DNA of 64,000 nucleotides from Fistulifera solaris. Taxonomy: Eukaryota; Bacillariophyta; Bacillariophyceae; Naviculales; Stauroneidaceae. The stretch covers positions 248,001-312,000 of the forward strand of contig AP026172.1 of the NCBI GenBank assembly GCA_030295235.1, in the 5' to 3' direction. Position numbers and translations under genes: made by a program. A model generated the notes under the pieces. It had not been told where the DNA came from and ran no database searches. It saw only the letters and a list, made by a program, of their open reading frames with translations. This document shows, in pieces, positions 38,874 through 51,300 of the stretch (within the stretch, counting starts at the first letter, position 1; every line of letters starts with the position of its first letter).

Positions 38874-40042
38874 TTAACGCTTTTGTACGAGGTTTCTCAT
38901 CTTTTGGGTCTTGCTCGTGGGCATTTGTCGGGGTGCCATGCTGGGAACATGCATGACCTTTCCACCCGCCAGAGCCACTTGCGTGCGTCCTTCTATTTTC
39001 CGTTTCTTAGTAGCAGAAGCAAAGCTACAGCATCACCAAAAGAAGGATCACCTCGTTTGCTGGGACTTTGTATCAGTCGCTGATGCGATTGCACCGCTTC
39101 CTGGCGTATCTTGGAAAATTTACTCGCCGGAGCCACATTGAATGCCCGCTTGGCCACTGTTGAAGGACGTTCCAGTATACTATTTTGCTTAGCCGAGGCA
39201 GGTCGAACTTTGACTACTTTGGGTCGATCCGACGCTAATTTTTCTCGGGCTTCTCTCATTTTCTTTCCTTGACATGCTCGCAAATTATCCTGTCTCTCTT
39301 TTAATGCAGCAAATAGCTGTCTCCAACTCCAACACTTTTCCGCCAATTCCATATCCTTCAACAGAACTTCATCTTCTGGAGATTGTTGACCTTGTCCATC
39401 CGACGCAAGCGCCTTCCACGACCTCAGTGTCTCTTCCAACACTTCGATATCACTGGATGGAATTATCGCATCCTCCTTGTAACGTTTCACCAACTTGCGT
39501 AACATCTTTCCTGCTCCCGTCGCTTGTAAAAGCGAAACATTCATTGGTGATTCTCGTAATAGGTGCATCACTAAACTGCGTGCGTTCTCATCGTCACCTT
39601 CGAGCGTCGTCAGGCAGGTCTGGATCGATTTAACCAATTCCGGCCACGGCATCCGCAATGCCCGCGGACGACTCATTCCTTCTCTCCGAAATCGAAATTC
39701 GACACAATCCTTCCATACCAACCGATCGACTACGGGACTTTCCGCCAAATGTCGATTGTGGGCTTCGATTTGGGACAAGATCTTCTCCGTCAAGGCCGGC
39801 GCCTGTCGTCCACTGCCATCCAATCCACCCGATCCCGATCTCGGTTGCGTCTTTTGGTGTCGCAATCGAATTAAACAATCCCATTCTTCGGGATCGCACA
39901 ATCCAAAGACCTCAGGAGGATATTTTTCCAAATTTGCCACAAGAACGGATCGACACAAATCGACGAGAGATGTTTCGAAAGGATCGCGTCGTTGTGCGGT
40001 GGGGCGACTGTGCTGTTGATGTGTCGGACGTTCTGATTGCAT
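38874..40042 (-). CDS. TFIIS N-terminal (LW/TND) domain nuclear protein
   Basis: Minus strand, ATG at 40042. The central segment (SLLQATGAGKMLRKLVKRY ... VLEETLRSWKALA) has the helical bundle pattern of TFIIS/elongin A/IWS1 N-terminal domains, which bind disordered partners in transcription elongation. The N-terminal segment (LEKYPPEVFGLCDPEEWDCL) recalls the VHL-box/F-box-like region of elongin A but this is weak. The frame breaks at the A run 39021-39023 (one short). After correction the protein continues FASATKKRKIEGRTQ, a basic nuclear localisation signal, and stops at 38874-38876, about 389 residues; as given it ends at 38993 in a Leu run. It is convergent with the helicase gene and divergent from SEC13. 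Confidence 0.7.
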
Positions 40043-40560
40043 TCTTTGGGTTTTTGTTCATTTGATAAAGGGAAATGAATTGTACGATAAATCCGCACTT
40101 TTTTGAATAAATACTTGGTAGGAAGGAATAAAAAGAAAGGAATAACGACACGACACGACACAATGCGTGATGTGATCATGCAGGAAAGAAAACGCACAGA
40201 AAGAAACCGCTCCGCAATTTTAGTCACGCAGCAACGGTCGAACGACAAGCGAATTAAATTAGAGTATCATTCATTTTTACTGTAGACTGGAACGGAAGCT
40301 GTGTTACTGTACCTAAAACTGTGGTCGTAGTGTACCATGCCCGTTGACGATATAGCTCACCCAGTACCGGTAGGTCACCGCCATGACTCCTCAGCGAGCC
40401 AAAGCAGCGACGAGCGTCGAGCCAAGGATGAAACCATGGCAAACCTAATGTTTGAAAGCGCAGTACAAGTACCTGCTACAGCAAACTCTTTTCTTATTGC
40501 TTCAATAGTCGATTTACCGGAGATAATTACAAGTAACAAGTAAAGAAATCATTCAGCACG
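40043..40560. promoter_or_regulatory. Divergent promoter spacer, TFIIS-N protein and SEC13
   Basis: About 520 bp between outward-facing starts. A CGACACGACACGACAC repeat lies near 40146-40162. No gene supported. Confidence 0.5.
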
Positions 40561-41573
40561 ATGACGACAGCAGAACCTAGCAATCCCGTTCCCGTCGACG
40601 CGACGCCTGGACCGATTTATATCGACACGCAGCACGAGGACATGGTCCACGACGCGCAGATGGATTATTATGGCTCCAAATTAGCCACGTGCTCGTCCGA
40701 TCGCACCATCAAGATCTACAACGTCAGTGAGAATGCGTATGAACTATCGGCGACGATTCAAGGAGGACACGAAGGACCGGTTTGGCAAGTCAGTTGGGCG
40801 CATCCGAAATTTGGAGTCTTGCTCGCAAGCTGTTCGTTTGATGGAAGCGTCTTGTTGCATCAGGAAGTGCGTCCTCGGGAGTGGACCGTCATTCACGCGG
40901 CTCGTCATTTGCACGAAAGTTCCGTCAATGGCGTGGCGTTTGCACCGCACGAACACGGATTGCTCGTCGCCGCCGCTAGTTCCGATGGTCGCGTCTCGGT
41001 CTTGCAACACGAAGCCGCCAACAACACGTGGGGTGTTCATTATCTTACCGATTGTCCATTGGGAGTCAATGCGGTGAGCTGGGCGCCTTGGGGGCTTTTT
41101 ATCAAGCGGATCAAGTCGAAGCGCCGCGTCTCGTGACGGCGGGTTGCGACAATCAAATTCGTTTCTGGATTTATCAGGAGGGACAGTGGACGACAGATTC
41201 GTCCATTGTATTGGATGTTACAGAAGTAGCACACAAAGACTGGGTACGAGATGTGGCGTGGGCACCGGTCTTGCTACCCAACCATAATATGGTGGCCAGT
41301 TGTTCGGAAGATGGATCCGTCATTGTTTGGACCCAAGTCCCACCCGCCAATGTGGATGGTGATGAGAATACCCAAGAAAGTTTCTCACAATGGAAGCCGA
41401 CTTTGCTTCACAAGTTCGACGCTCCGGTGTGGAGGGTCAGCTGGAGTGTTACAGGTCATTTCTTGGCTGTTAGTGCCGGGGATTCCGATGTTACACTATG
41501 GAAAGCTGGATTGGATGGTGCATGGTCGCAAGTCAGTACTGTGGATGCTCAATCGACTTCACAAGGACAATAG
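40561..41573 (+). CDS. SEC13: SEC13, COPII coat / nuclear pore WD40 protein
   Basis: Six-bladed WD40 open propeller that pairs with SEC31 in COPII vesicles, with a NUP145C/NUP96-like protein in the nuclear pore, and in the SEA/GATOR complex. Family blocks are in order: [29 protein letters not shown] (blade 1, residues about 23-52), [69 protein letters not shown] and [21 protein letters not shown]. The frame breaks by one base at the G run 41090-41094 (one short); with it, [20 protein letters not shown] matches the family and the length is about 337 residues. Single exon. Confidence 0.95.
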
Positions 41574-41692
41574 GCGCTTTCTAATAAGTCTAGGTAGTCC
41601 TTCTGATATCGCATTCGAAAATTAGAGAATTTTAACTAATATACCCCCGAATATAAAAACAACATAATCGACACATGTGTACAATCGCTTTG

Positions 41693-43498
41693 TCAAAAAG
41701 AACCAGCTTGGTGGAGCTGATCACGACTCTCTTCCGCACGGGATGACGTCGTGCTACTGGGTCGAAGTATCATCGGCGTAAACGAATCAAGTATTGAAGA
41801 AGTTGCCACCGGTGAGGGCTTAGAACGCACCGAGCTTAAGCCAGTGTGGCTACTCATCCGCAATCGGCCCGAGTATGCGGGCCTGTGATTATTATTGTAC
41901 GAGTGAGCATGATTTGAAGAAGAATGACCATAACCGTGATTTTGATGTGACGCTACGGATGGCTGGTATTGGTCTTCAAGATAGTCGTGAGGATGTCTCG
42001 TGTGATTTCCGAGTAGCAAGCCCATATGCCCACTCATCCCAGTGCGAAAGTTGATGCCTCCTGAGGATCCGCCTCGGGCTATCTGACCCTGTCGTTCTCT
42101 CCATGCTTGAGCACCAGCACGCATAGCGCTGGGTGACGGGTGTGATATGGAAGGGAGGAGAGCACCGAGGGTAGCCTGATGTGGCATAAAGTCCAAAAGA
42201 GAAGATGTTGGCATGTCAGGTAGAACAGCACGATCACTCGCGTAATTATCACCATCATCACCATCCCCGAAGAGTCGACCGGCAAAGCATGAGAGTCTTG
42301 CATTCTGGAAAGGTGGTGTTGGTGGCCGCTGTTGAAGCTGAGCCTTTTCGATAGCAATGTCATCTCGTTCTGCCGTTGTGTCTCGACTTCGCACCTCTCC
42401 GTACGCTGCGGTTGGTGTCACGTCCACTTCTGAGGCGTCATCCAGAGCGTTGCCCGAGAAGGCGGCGGCTACAATGACAGTCAAATCTTCATCATGTTCC
42501 ATTGAGGCCTGCAGACTATTCAGCATTCGAATAAACTGATTGTCGATATCACTTTGTTCAAGACGAAGCTCTTTCTTTCTCTTCGAAAGATTTCTCAGTA
42601 TCGCTTCTAGTTTGCATGCACGATCAAGCGAGTTCCCGACTAAAGAAGGAAGCGAGTGTCAGAAAGTGTCGACATAGCATGAGTTAAGAATATGAATTCC
42701 TTTCTCACCTTTCACAAGTTGTTGCCGATCCGCTTTCACATAACCATATCCCCTGGCTAGTTTTGCCCATCCCGAGTCAACTGACACAACTTGTACGCGA
42801 TCGCCGTAACTTAACCGTGCAGGACTGTCTACACCGGCAGAACCCTCTTTACTATCTGAAATCCGAAGAAGAGTGTCAATATCTTCGTCAGCTAGCGAAA
42901 CAGATTGTTCCTGCATTGCAGGTCGCTCGGGATAGATATCAAGTCCCTCTTTCTCGGCTACTGCATACGTCCCCGCCACTCCCACAGCGAGTGATGTACC
43001 CATCTTTATCTTTTCCTCCTCGTCATCATCGTCATCATCATCAATCATAGACCCCATGTTACGAATCTCTTCCACGCCTACAGCCGCCGACTTGTGCTCC
43101 GAATGTTCCCTCGGCGAATCTGAATACTTCCCCCAGTCATCATGCGAGGAAGAAAGGGCTGTCACTTCCACAAGAGATAATAAAACAACATTCTTGGGCA
43201 AGGGCAGTCGTTTTTTTACCTTGCGAATTTGCGGGTCACGGTTCTCCGCGGATCTTTGGCGCCCGGAATTTGCCCAGCTAGATCTCGAAGGAGCTATTGG
43301 AGAATGAGGGGCATTATTGTCTGCTGGTGCATAATAATAGAGCGGCGTCCGGCACTCCATACATTTTTCGAGTCGCTGAGCACATTGACAGCAAACATAA
43401 GTATGCCCACAGGGCAAGACGACCGGATAACGATCTTCGAGAGTGAACTCTTCGTAGCAAACGAAGCAATGAAACGAAAAGGGAGAATTCTGTGCCAT
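41693..43498 (-). CDS. RING-finger protein (probable E3 ubiquitin ligase)
   Basis: Minus strand, exons 43498-42709 and 42639-41693, intron 69 nt, 578 residues, no frame break. The N-terminal C3HC4-type RING has the zinc ligands CFVC, PCGHTYVCCQC and CMEC (residues about 11-51), then a disordered region with an Asp run (DDDDDDDEEE) encoded by a GAT/ATC repeat at about 43018-43040. A short SH3-like segment (YGDRVQVVSVDSGWAKLARG YGYV) precedes the splice, followed by a Leu/Lys-rich helix (about residues 265-310) and a long Ser/His/Asn-rich tail. RING proteins of this kind recruit E2 enzymes; the substrate is unknown. Confidence 0.85.
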
Positions 43499-44080
43499 TT
43501 TTCTTTCCAGCGAAAGATTTCAAACAGCAGATAAAACGATTCTTCTTCGTCTTGCACCGCTCTTTACTTGTGCAACAGATGTTCGGGTGATCAACCAAAG
43601 TTTCGCAAGACACGATCTTTGCACTTAGGCAGGGCGGGCTCTGGGCGACTTTCCGTTCAGAGACCTGCAACGGCGTTTCAAACAGAAAAGTCTATAGCGA
43701 TGGATCATAGTATAGAGTTTTATGTAGATGATGTCGTTTAATAATTGTATTGCAAACTGATAAATAACAGCGTGATCTCTATTTGAAGCAATGCTTCATC
43801 ATAGCTAGGATGTACTATGAAGAAGATACAATTTTCGCTATAGTCACTTACAATGTACTAGGTCCCAGACTTTGGATGAAGAAACTTCAAAGAGTAACGA
43901 AGCCGTGGCGCGGCGTCTTCTCGACATTTGCAGATTGGACCCGCCAGGAGCTATCGAGGCTAAACTAGCTAACGTCAGCAAAACCCGTAAGCTCTATTTT
44001 TGTCCTTATTAGACTCCCGTTGCTGGACAAAGTTGCGAGTCATGCAAAGTAAAGTGCCGAGTGCCGAGATTCATCGCAAA
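43499..44080. other. Spacer between two minus-strand genes
   Basis: About 580 bp holding the promoter of the RING gene and the 3' flank of the beta-propeller gene. Open frames are short and featureless. Confidence 0.5.
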
Positions 44081-46032
44081 TTAAATAGATATAAGGATAG
44101 AACGGAAAGCCCGTAAACGGGTCGAAACCAAATCCGAAAGCAATATCGGTTCAGAAGACTTCATCTTATTCACCTCTTCGCATGCCAGGCGCCATACTTC
44201 TTCTCGCAGAGCTAGTGTCTCTGCATTCAGCGATAGCAGGTGCTCGCGAAGAAGCGCAGCTGTACCGTTAGACAAGAGCTCGGCGAACAAAGCATTCCAG
44301 TAAGTTTTCTTCTCCTGAAGTAATTCGCTTGAGTAGACATCAATGATTCCACCAGACCAACAGTACACCATGATTGGAATCGAAGACTTGGTGAATTTAC
44401 GATCATCCGCAGAATAGTGCAGAACGCCAGCAGAAAAATAATCAACACGGTGGGGAGGATTGTCTGTATCAATATCGTTTGGATAAGTCATGGTATGAAT
44501 CACGTCAGACTGTTCTCCTTTGTCCGCGGATATGCACGGAATTAGGTACGACGTCCCACCTCGGAGACAGCAAACAACATTCGGTAAAACATCTTCGCCC
44601 GACGTCTGCAAAGAGCAACCAGCCCCAATGGCGGGAAAAGACAGCAAAAACTGATCGTGTGTCGCTCGGATACACCATTCAAATTCACCATCGACCATAT
44701 TCGTGGTGATAAACAACATGCTGCCCTCGGCTAGTATAGCGACACATGCCAACATCGAGTCGTCTTCTAGAGATAGCTCGATACGAACAAGACTGTCTGT
44801 GCCACCAATCGGGACCCAAGCTCGATTCTTAAAATGGAGATCCGTGGAAGGCTCCAGTAGGCTCGTCGTTGGATCGATCACTTCCATTCCTGGTCGTGCT
44901 AGCAATGAAAACTCGTCTAATTGGACTTGGGTAGCGTTTTCATCATGTTGTAGCAATTCCTGGTAACCATTGGCTATCGCCGTGACGTTCAGAACTTCAA
45001 CCATCCCTACTGTCGATATCATCTGCTCTTCCTGTATTGTTGCAATTAAGAATTCGTCCGAATCATTTGGAGTTTCATTTTCGGTAGAGGTTTTGGGAGG
45101 AAGATGCTGGAGTTGCATAACCGACCGAATTTCCGGGGCGCTTGCAAAAAACCCTCGCCATAGAAGCTTTTTCCGGTAGATAGTTTCAACTTTTTCTAGG
45201 GCCTTGGAAGCGGCGATAACTTTTCTTGCCGACTTGCGAGCCTCCAGCTTCCAAGACTCCAATCGACCGAAACGGTATCCAACAACGATTGCACCCATGC
45301 TCGTCGTTGTAACACATTGCAAGCCAGCTTTTCCGGTTGAAAAGAGGCTGCAACAGAACCCATGAGTGGGTTGTAGTCGTCGCTTAGGTTGAAAATATGG
45401 GCGAAGCCGGCGACCGAAACAGCCACCAAGACGTCGTTGCCATTGCCAAGTACCGCCGGAGAACCAATACAGATCTGTGCAATTGCTGCTCCATCTCCGA
45501 GCGTAGAAGCTGATTCTGCCTCTCCCTTTTCATCTTGATGCGTATTAAGTACTAGATCGGGTGTATGGCTCGTGTGAATTTCGAATGCAGAAACGTCAGC
45601 CTCTCTCGCAACATCGTGAAGACCCGATCCTTTGACACGATCTTCTCCTTCGCCGTCCTCATTTATCTGATCATCTACATCAGCTACGTTGCTTCTGAGA
45701 GCTTTTGTCAGATCCCATAAGAGAATGTGGCCTGACAACGTAGGTGCTATTATGTATTTCTCTTTCCAGATGATCGGAGGCGCTGACCATACATATGTTG
45801 AAGGATTTCGAGCGACCAAGGTAACTAAATGTTGGGGAGTTCTCGGAATCTGTTCACACTGCTTCCAACCGTCGGATAGTTTAAAAACCGCCGGTGAGCT
45901 GTCAATGGCGTCGAAGTGTTGTGTTGATGATTCGTCGCCGTCGCCGCTCCCAGGACGGAGGATGGGACGAGACCTTCGACGTCTCGTGTTGCGATGATTT
46001 CTGTTGGCGTTATCGGGTTGTCCTTCGCACAT
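44081..46032 (-). CDS. WD-repeat/beta-propeller-like protein of unknown function
   Basis: Minus strand, ATG at 46032, about 650 residues. The basic N-terminus (RNTRRRRSRPILRP) is followed by blade-like segments: IIAPTLSGHILLWDLTKAL, AIAQICIGSPAVLGN, NDVLVAVSVAGFAHIFNL, MGAIVVGYRFGRLESWKLE and LVRIELSLEDDSMLACVAIL. The C-terminal part is helical (TALLREHLLSLNAETLALREEVWRL). This order, propeller then alpha-helical tail, recalls nucleoporin or coat-type proteins, but I cannot assign a family. A one-base frame break lies at the T run 45329-45332 (one short); with it SFQPEKAGLQCVTTTSMG is continuous. Divergent from the phosphatase gene at 46777. Confidence 0.65.
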
Positions 46033-46776
46033 TTTTCAAGTACTTGCAAAAACTAGAAGCCTGCTTCTCTTGTCGTGGGTAATAAAGAAGCAAGGAAAAA
46101 GATACTCCGGGGTATCATCGAATGAATTTTGCTTGGTGTCGCTGTGGCGTTTATACGAAAGGTCGTGTTGTCTTGCCTCACGATTTTTTATTGATTTATT
46201 CGACTTAACAATCTACTACACTAAGGTTAGCGTTTTCGGTGTTTTTCGCGGACTGATGGTGAAACGTGAAACCGTGAACATTATCGAAAAAATATCAACC
46301 AAGAAGTCGCTGTTCATTCACGTTTTGGAAAGTTAACACTTCTGTTTCCATTTTCTTAAGCCCCGAACCGAATGGCGAAACACTGTTTCAGATCTACAAT
46401 AATCTCGATAGCAACTAAAGATGCCTGTGACTTGTGACTTTGATTTCAAATACACTTTCCGCTATAGATCTGCCTATTGGACGGTCAAAATTCTACTTCC
46501 GGGACTCACAATCTATTTGTACTCATTTTCCATACAATGGTCAATCAACATGGCAATACTTTGTAGTGTAGCAAGCCAATTTCGCCTTTCTCCCTGTCTG
46601 CTCGTGAATGAATCACACTGGCTTCTACTGTATTATAACCGGGGTTCCCGATCGCGGACAGCAAGCATGCAGGCTTCACGCCTCGTCTGATTTTCCCATC
46701 GGGGCAAATTCACCCCAACAAGCAATAAAACGAGACTTCCCATTTCTTTTCATGCCCCAATAAACAAGCAATTAAA
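46033..46776. promoter_or_regulatory. Divergent spacer before the PPP phosphatase
   Basis: About 740 bp between outward-facing starts. Open frames at 46004-46336 and 46421-46690 have no recognisable protein features. I see no repeat. Confidence 0.5.
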
Positions 46777-48315
46777 ATGCAAAGTCCTGTCAAATCAGTC
46801 ATCAAAATGCGCGGGCTTCCTAGCTTGCATCTTCCGCTATCGCCAAACTCGCCACAGCGTACGATTTCAGCGCGACGTGCTTTGTCCTCCGTTCGAGCGC
46901 CCCCGTTCCCTCGCGAGAGTTCGTGGGCTCTGAAAACAGGCGCCGCCGCTGCTGGTGCCTGCTGCATTTACGCCATCGATCAATCCCACTCACAAGAACA
47001 AGTGAACATCACCCGTACCGAAGGATCCTTCCTGCAACAGCCCAGTTTCTCTCTCGTTCAGGACCTCGCGCAAGAAGCCAAGAAAAGTTTGATCCAGCGA
47101 TGCATGACCAAATCATGCGTTCCCGCCAGCAATCATCATCTTTCTTACAAAGGAATCAACTTCCGCAGCATTTCTCCCCAAAGAGCACACCGAATCATTG
47201 CGGCGCTTCATTCTGGGAAAATACTCGATGGAGCAACGTTGATGTCTTTATCCAATGCTGCGGTAGAAGCATTCAAGTCTGAACCGACGGTTCTCGATCT
47301 ACGAAAAGCCGGTGATAACATAACTGTCGTAGGCGATGTACATGGGAGTCTCCCTTGTTTGAAAAAGGTCATGGATTTGGTCGGAAGTCTGGAAGATGGC
47401 GGGATTTTGGTCGTGGCGGGAGATTATGTGGATCGAGGCGAACACAGCCTGGAAGTCTTCTGCACCTTTCTTCTACTGAAACTCGCGTACCCCAACAGTG
47501 TCTACTTACTGCGCGGCAACCATGAAGACAACGAAATCTGCGCAGAGTATGGTTTTCTGGACGAACTGCAAGAAAAGTACGGCTACGAAACGGAAGGTGG
47601 TGGCATTTGGGAGGCCCTTTCGGATGTCTTTGCTTCGCTACCACTCGCCGCCAAGACAGAAACTTCACTGATCTTACACGGTGGACTACCTTCTGCCGAC
47701 TTTCAGCTTGCGGATCTAGAAGCCATCGATGCCGAAACACGCTTTTCCTTCAAGACACTTACCGATGCCAGAACACCGGCGGAGAAGCTCATCGAAGGCG
47801 TTCTATGGAGCGATCCATCATCTCATGACGGAATTTCACCCAATGAGCGCGGTTACGGCATTGAATTTGGCTCGGATATAGCGAAAGATTTCCTCGATCG
47901 TCACGGATTGAAATACTTGATTCGGGCGCATGAACATGTGGAACAAGGATCGCAATTGCTCGACTGCGGCGAAGGCAAAGGAGTTGTGACGGTTTTTTCG
48001 ACGGCAAACTATCCGTTTGGCGAAGGAACCAACGCAGGGGCTATCCTCAAGCTCGACCAGAAGGGTGACTACGAGTCGATATCTTTCTCCTACTCCGACG
48101 CGAGTATATTGGATGCTTTCCGATATCTCGACACCGATAGCAACGGAATGGTGGCCAGATCTGAATTTCTTGCCGGCATCGAAAAGTTGAATCAAACATT
48201 GCCGGAAGAGAAACGTCTCAAGAACGCCGAAGAAGTTTACAATATTTTGGATCAACGAAAACAAGGTCAAGTTGACCTTGATACCTTTACTCAGTTCTTT
48301 CAGCGAAGCATCTGA
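46777..48315 (+). CDS. PPP-family serine/threonine phosphatase with C-terminal EF-hand region, organelle leader
   Basis: Metal-dependent protein phosphatase of 512 residues, single exon. Catalytic motifs are all present: GDVHG (residues about 188-192), GDYVDRG, RGNHE, a mid HGG and a later RAHEH. Relative to PP1/PP2A the motif spacing and the C-terminal calcium-binding-like loop DTDSNGMVARSEF (one clear EF-hand loop plus a weaker partner DQRKQGQVDLDTF) recall the PPEF/PP7 group. The N-terminus is basic (TISARRALSSVRAP) then has a hydrophobic segment (TGAAAAGACCIYAID), suggesting mitochondrial or plastid targeting with an anchor. Calcium control is inferred from the EF-hands. No frame break. 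Confidence 0.93.
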   Translation: MQSPVKSVIKMRGLPSLHLPLSPNSPQRTISARRALSSVRAPPFPRESSWALKTGAAAAGACCIYAIDQSHSQEQVNITRTEGSFLQQPSFSLVQDLAQEAKKSLIQRCMTKSCVPASNHHLSYKGINFRSISPQRAHRIIAALHSGKILDGATLMSLSNAAVEAFKSEPTVLDLRKAGDNITVVGDVHGSLPCLKKVMDLVGSLEDGGILVVAGDYVDRGEHSLEVFCTFLLLKLAYPNSVYLLRGNHEDNEICAEYGFLDELQEKYGYETEGGGIWEALSDVFASLPLAAKTETSLILHGGLPSADFQLADLEAIDAETRFSFKTLTDARTPAEKLIEGVLWSDPSSHDGISPNERGYGIEFGSDIAKDFLDRHGLKYLIRAHEHVEQGSQLLDCGEGKGVVTVFSTANYPFGEGTNAGAILKLDQKGDYESISFSYSDASILDAFRYLDTDSNGMVARSEFLAGIEKLNQTLPEEKRLKNAEEVYNILDQRKQGQVDLDTFTQFFQRSI

Positions 48316-48398
48316 AACGAAAATTATTCTAATTCCTTTATAACTTTCATTGTATAATAGATAGACACAATTTGTAAAACACTCTCGTGTCTACTTAG

Positions 48399-51300
48399 TT
48401 AAGATCCACTCATATAGTTTTCGACAAGCGACGACGTGCCGAACTCCCTAACTTCATTTGGGGACAATAGCATTACCTCGACGAACAAAGGCTGCAGATA
48501 ATTCCATGCTTTGTCAAATCCCATAGTTGTTACAAAGGCGCCGATCAAAGCATGGAAAGAGAAAGTGAGTACGGACGTATCTTTAGGTCCAACCTTTTTC
48601 GTCTTTCCACAAAGGCGACCACCTCTCAAGGCAGTGTAAGCAGGATCCCTGTTGCTACAAGACCGTTTCCGAAATTCTTCCGTCCCGCCAGGGACTAACC
48701 AACCTCCGTGAAGATCCCAGGATTCTTTACCTAGTATTTCTGCCCTTCTCGAGTGCCCGATAAAGTTGTCAGCAACCCCATCGTCAAAAAGTGCGTTGTG
48801 GAGACCGTTTTTCGTGAAAATATACGCCAGAGTATCTTCAGAAACAACTATTGAAAAGAGCAGCATGAGGTCACCTGCAGTAATGTGCGGATACCTCTCA
48901 TATAAGTAACTTGTTACACCGAGCTGTAGCGCTCTGCATCCGATGACGTTTAGCATCTTTAGCAACGACCAGGTGTTCTTAAGTTCCGCAAAGCCTGACA
49001 GATCAGGGCAGCATAAATTCTCATTGTAGATTGCAAAGTAATTGATTTCCGCGTTGTATAGAGAGCACAATATCAATGAATACAAAGAACAATCCTCCTG
49101 AGCCTTCGATGTGAGCTGAGTTCCTAGCACCTTGTCAACTACTTCTAGTCCTTTCTTTAGCTTGTTGGACGCAGCAGATGGTATATTAGAGAAGTACTCT
49201 TTCACGACATTGCTGCGCATCTTGCCCAACGGCGAGGACTCGAACAGTTCCTTTCCAGAAAAGGATATCGTTTCCGCTGACCCTTCCATCGGTAGCTTCG
49301 CTTTTTCTAGTAGAGCTTTGAGTAGTCTTAATTCCTCGTCGCATCTTTGGCTTGCAAGGAATGTAGCCGCAACGCAGGCTTCAAATACATCCGAGAGAAA
49401 ACAATCAGGGAATTCAAGCGTTTCCCCTTTTTGCGAATGATTGTATGAGTACGCACTCGACCAAGAACAGCGCTTTGACAGTATAAGGCGAGGCAGTCCG
49501 ATTTCCAAAGCCCCGCCCGCGATTGAGCGATTTTTGGCTGAAGTCGAGAGCGAGTCAAAGGGGGTAGAATAAGTCTCGCTCAAACAAAAATGCGACTCGG
49601 TCAACGCAAGCGCGACAAAGAACGCTAAGACACGGTCACCGAAGAACTCTAGGCGTTCGAAAGGTGTTGCTGCTTTTACAGTGCATCGAGTCGTCGCAAC
49701 AAATATTAGATCAGTAAAACGTCGAGAAAACGCCTCCACTTCTCGAATACTGTCAAGACAAGTTGCTGCAGATGAATCACGCAAGCAAGAATGTATTGCC
49801 GACGTAGCAAGACGACGTACATCAATCTTCCTTTCCAAAAATGGCATGAAAGAATCCGCTTGGTCCAGAATATAGACAAAGTCACGGGGAAGTGGAAGTA
49901 GGGAACACAATTCAGGAACAAGATACACCGGCTCAGGAGGCGGTGATTCCATAGGATTGGCATCAGCATGTTTGTTTATTCTCGATGCCCTGATCATAGG
50001 TACATGTCCGTACTGAATCCTTACATCATACCTGCAAACAAGATAGAGCATTGAGCTGACCCAAAGCTGCCAATAAGGAGCGAGAATCGATACTACGTAC
50101 TTTTTCAAGTAATAATCGGAAAACGTTGCGGTATCAAGATCAAGGCCGAAGCGCGTTTTGAGTTGCTCCTTTTAGCCCTCTTCACACGGAATCCAATTAG
50201 TTTCGAGTTCGATGAAACGTTATGGCTACTGGCAATAGCATGTGGCGCATATAGGTCACCGCAGTGCCGGAGAAAGCGGTTGCATATTACACTTTCGCAA
50301 AAATTTGATCTTGGTTCCTTGCGTACACTCAACAACCCCCACATTAAAATGACAAATGCAAGTGCCTTTGACGACCAGGTATCTTGTCCGGCAAATACAC
50401 ACCAACCAAAAAAAGAAAACGGTAATGATGGGGAAACGCTTATCCAACTTGCCCAGGTATGGAACAATCCAGTCTCCAAAATTCGCATCGTAAAGGGGAC
50501 GGGCTCGTCGGAAGCGGACTGTTTCATTGATACAGTGCCAGTCGATGCAGATTGCGGACGATTTGGAATCAAGAGGAACAAACATATACGTCCGATCACG
50601 TAAGTAACATTCATTCCCAGCGTACTGAGATTTACGTGACGCACACATCGCAGAGTCGTACTGCTTTCCAAACCCATATTGCTTCCATTTTGCCAGGAGC
50701 TCATTGAATGCAACAAGCTCCTGTAAAGAATTGGAAACATTTTGACCTTCATCGTTATCAAATCGGAGGACAGTTCGGTCCACAAGCTCGACTTGACACG
50801 AGGCTAACTTTCCATCCTCTACCAGGGCCTGAAATTGGATCGTGTCGGAATATGAAGCGCACGCATCGCTATGACTCAGTGGATCCTTCGGCAGTAAAAC
50901 ACCAATCCGTGTGCACGCTTTCCTGCTCTGTATCCACGGGATCTTCTCTTCCGCAACAAGTTTTCCCGACTTCGTTTTTAATACAAGTTCGTACAAAAAA
51001 TAGGTTTCATTTCGTTCAAATGGAGAAGACGCCCACGACGGGAGCTTGTTGTTGTAATGTGTAGATTGTGGTAAGGCCTGGAGGATGCTTTTTCGATTGC
51101 TGTTGGCGTTATGAGGGGAAAGCCTTTTTATAAAAGAAACGTCGAGATGTTTGTGCAATTCCTGAACTGCAGACTGCAACGCAACAGATTTCGAAGTACA
51201 TGAAGTTCCAGTGACAGACAGTCGAACCGGATCTCGTACAAATATTTTGCAATACAAACGTGTCGGCTTTGTTAAATTCCAATCGTCGCATTCATCGAGA

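Noticed and set aside
45196-46032. Two separate genes on the minus strand at 44081-45322 and 45196-46032
   Set aside because: The break coincides with a T run, composition and beta-propeller pattern continue, and no promoter-sized gap exists; one gene is simpler.
50032-50100. Three stop-free introns with length divisible by three (26062-26154, 50032-50100, 59822-59890) as regulated retention
   Set aside because: With about 30 short introns, about this many are expected by chance to be in frame and open.
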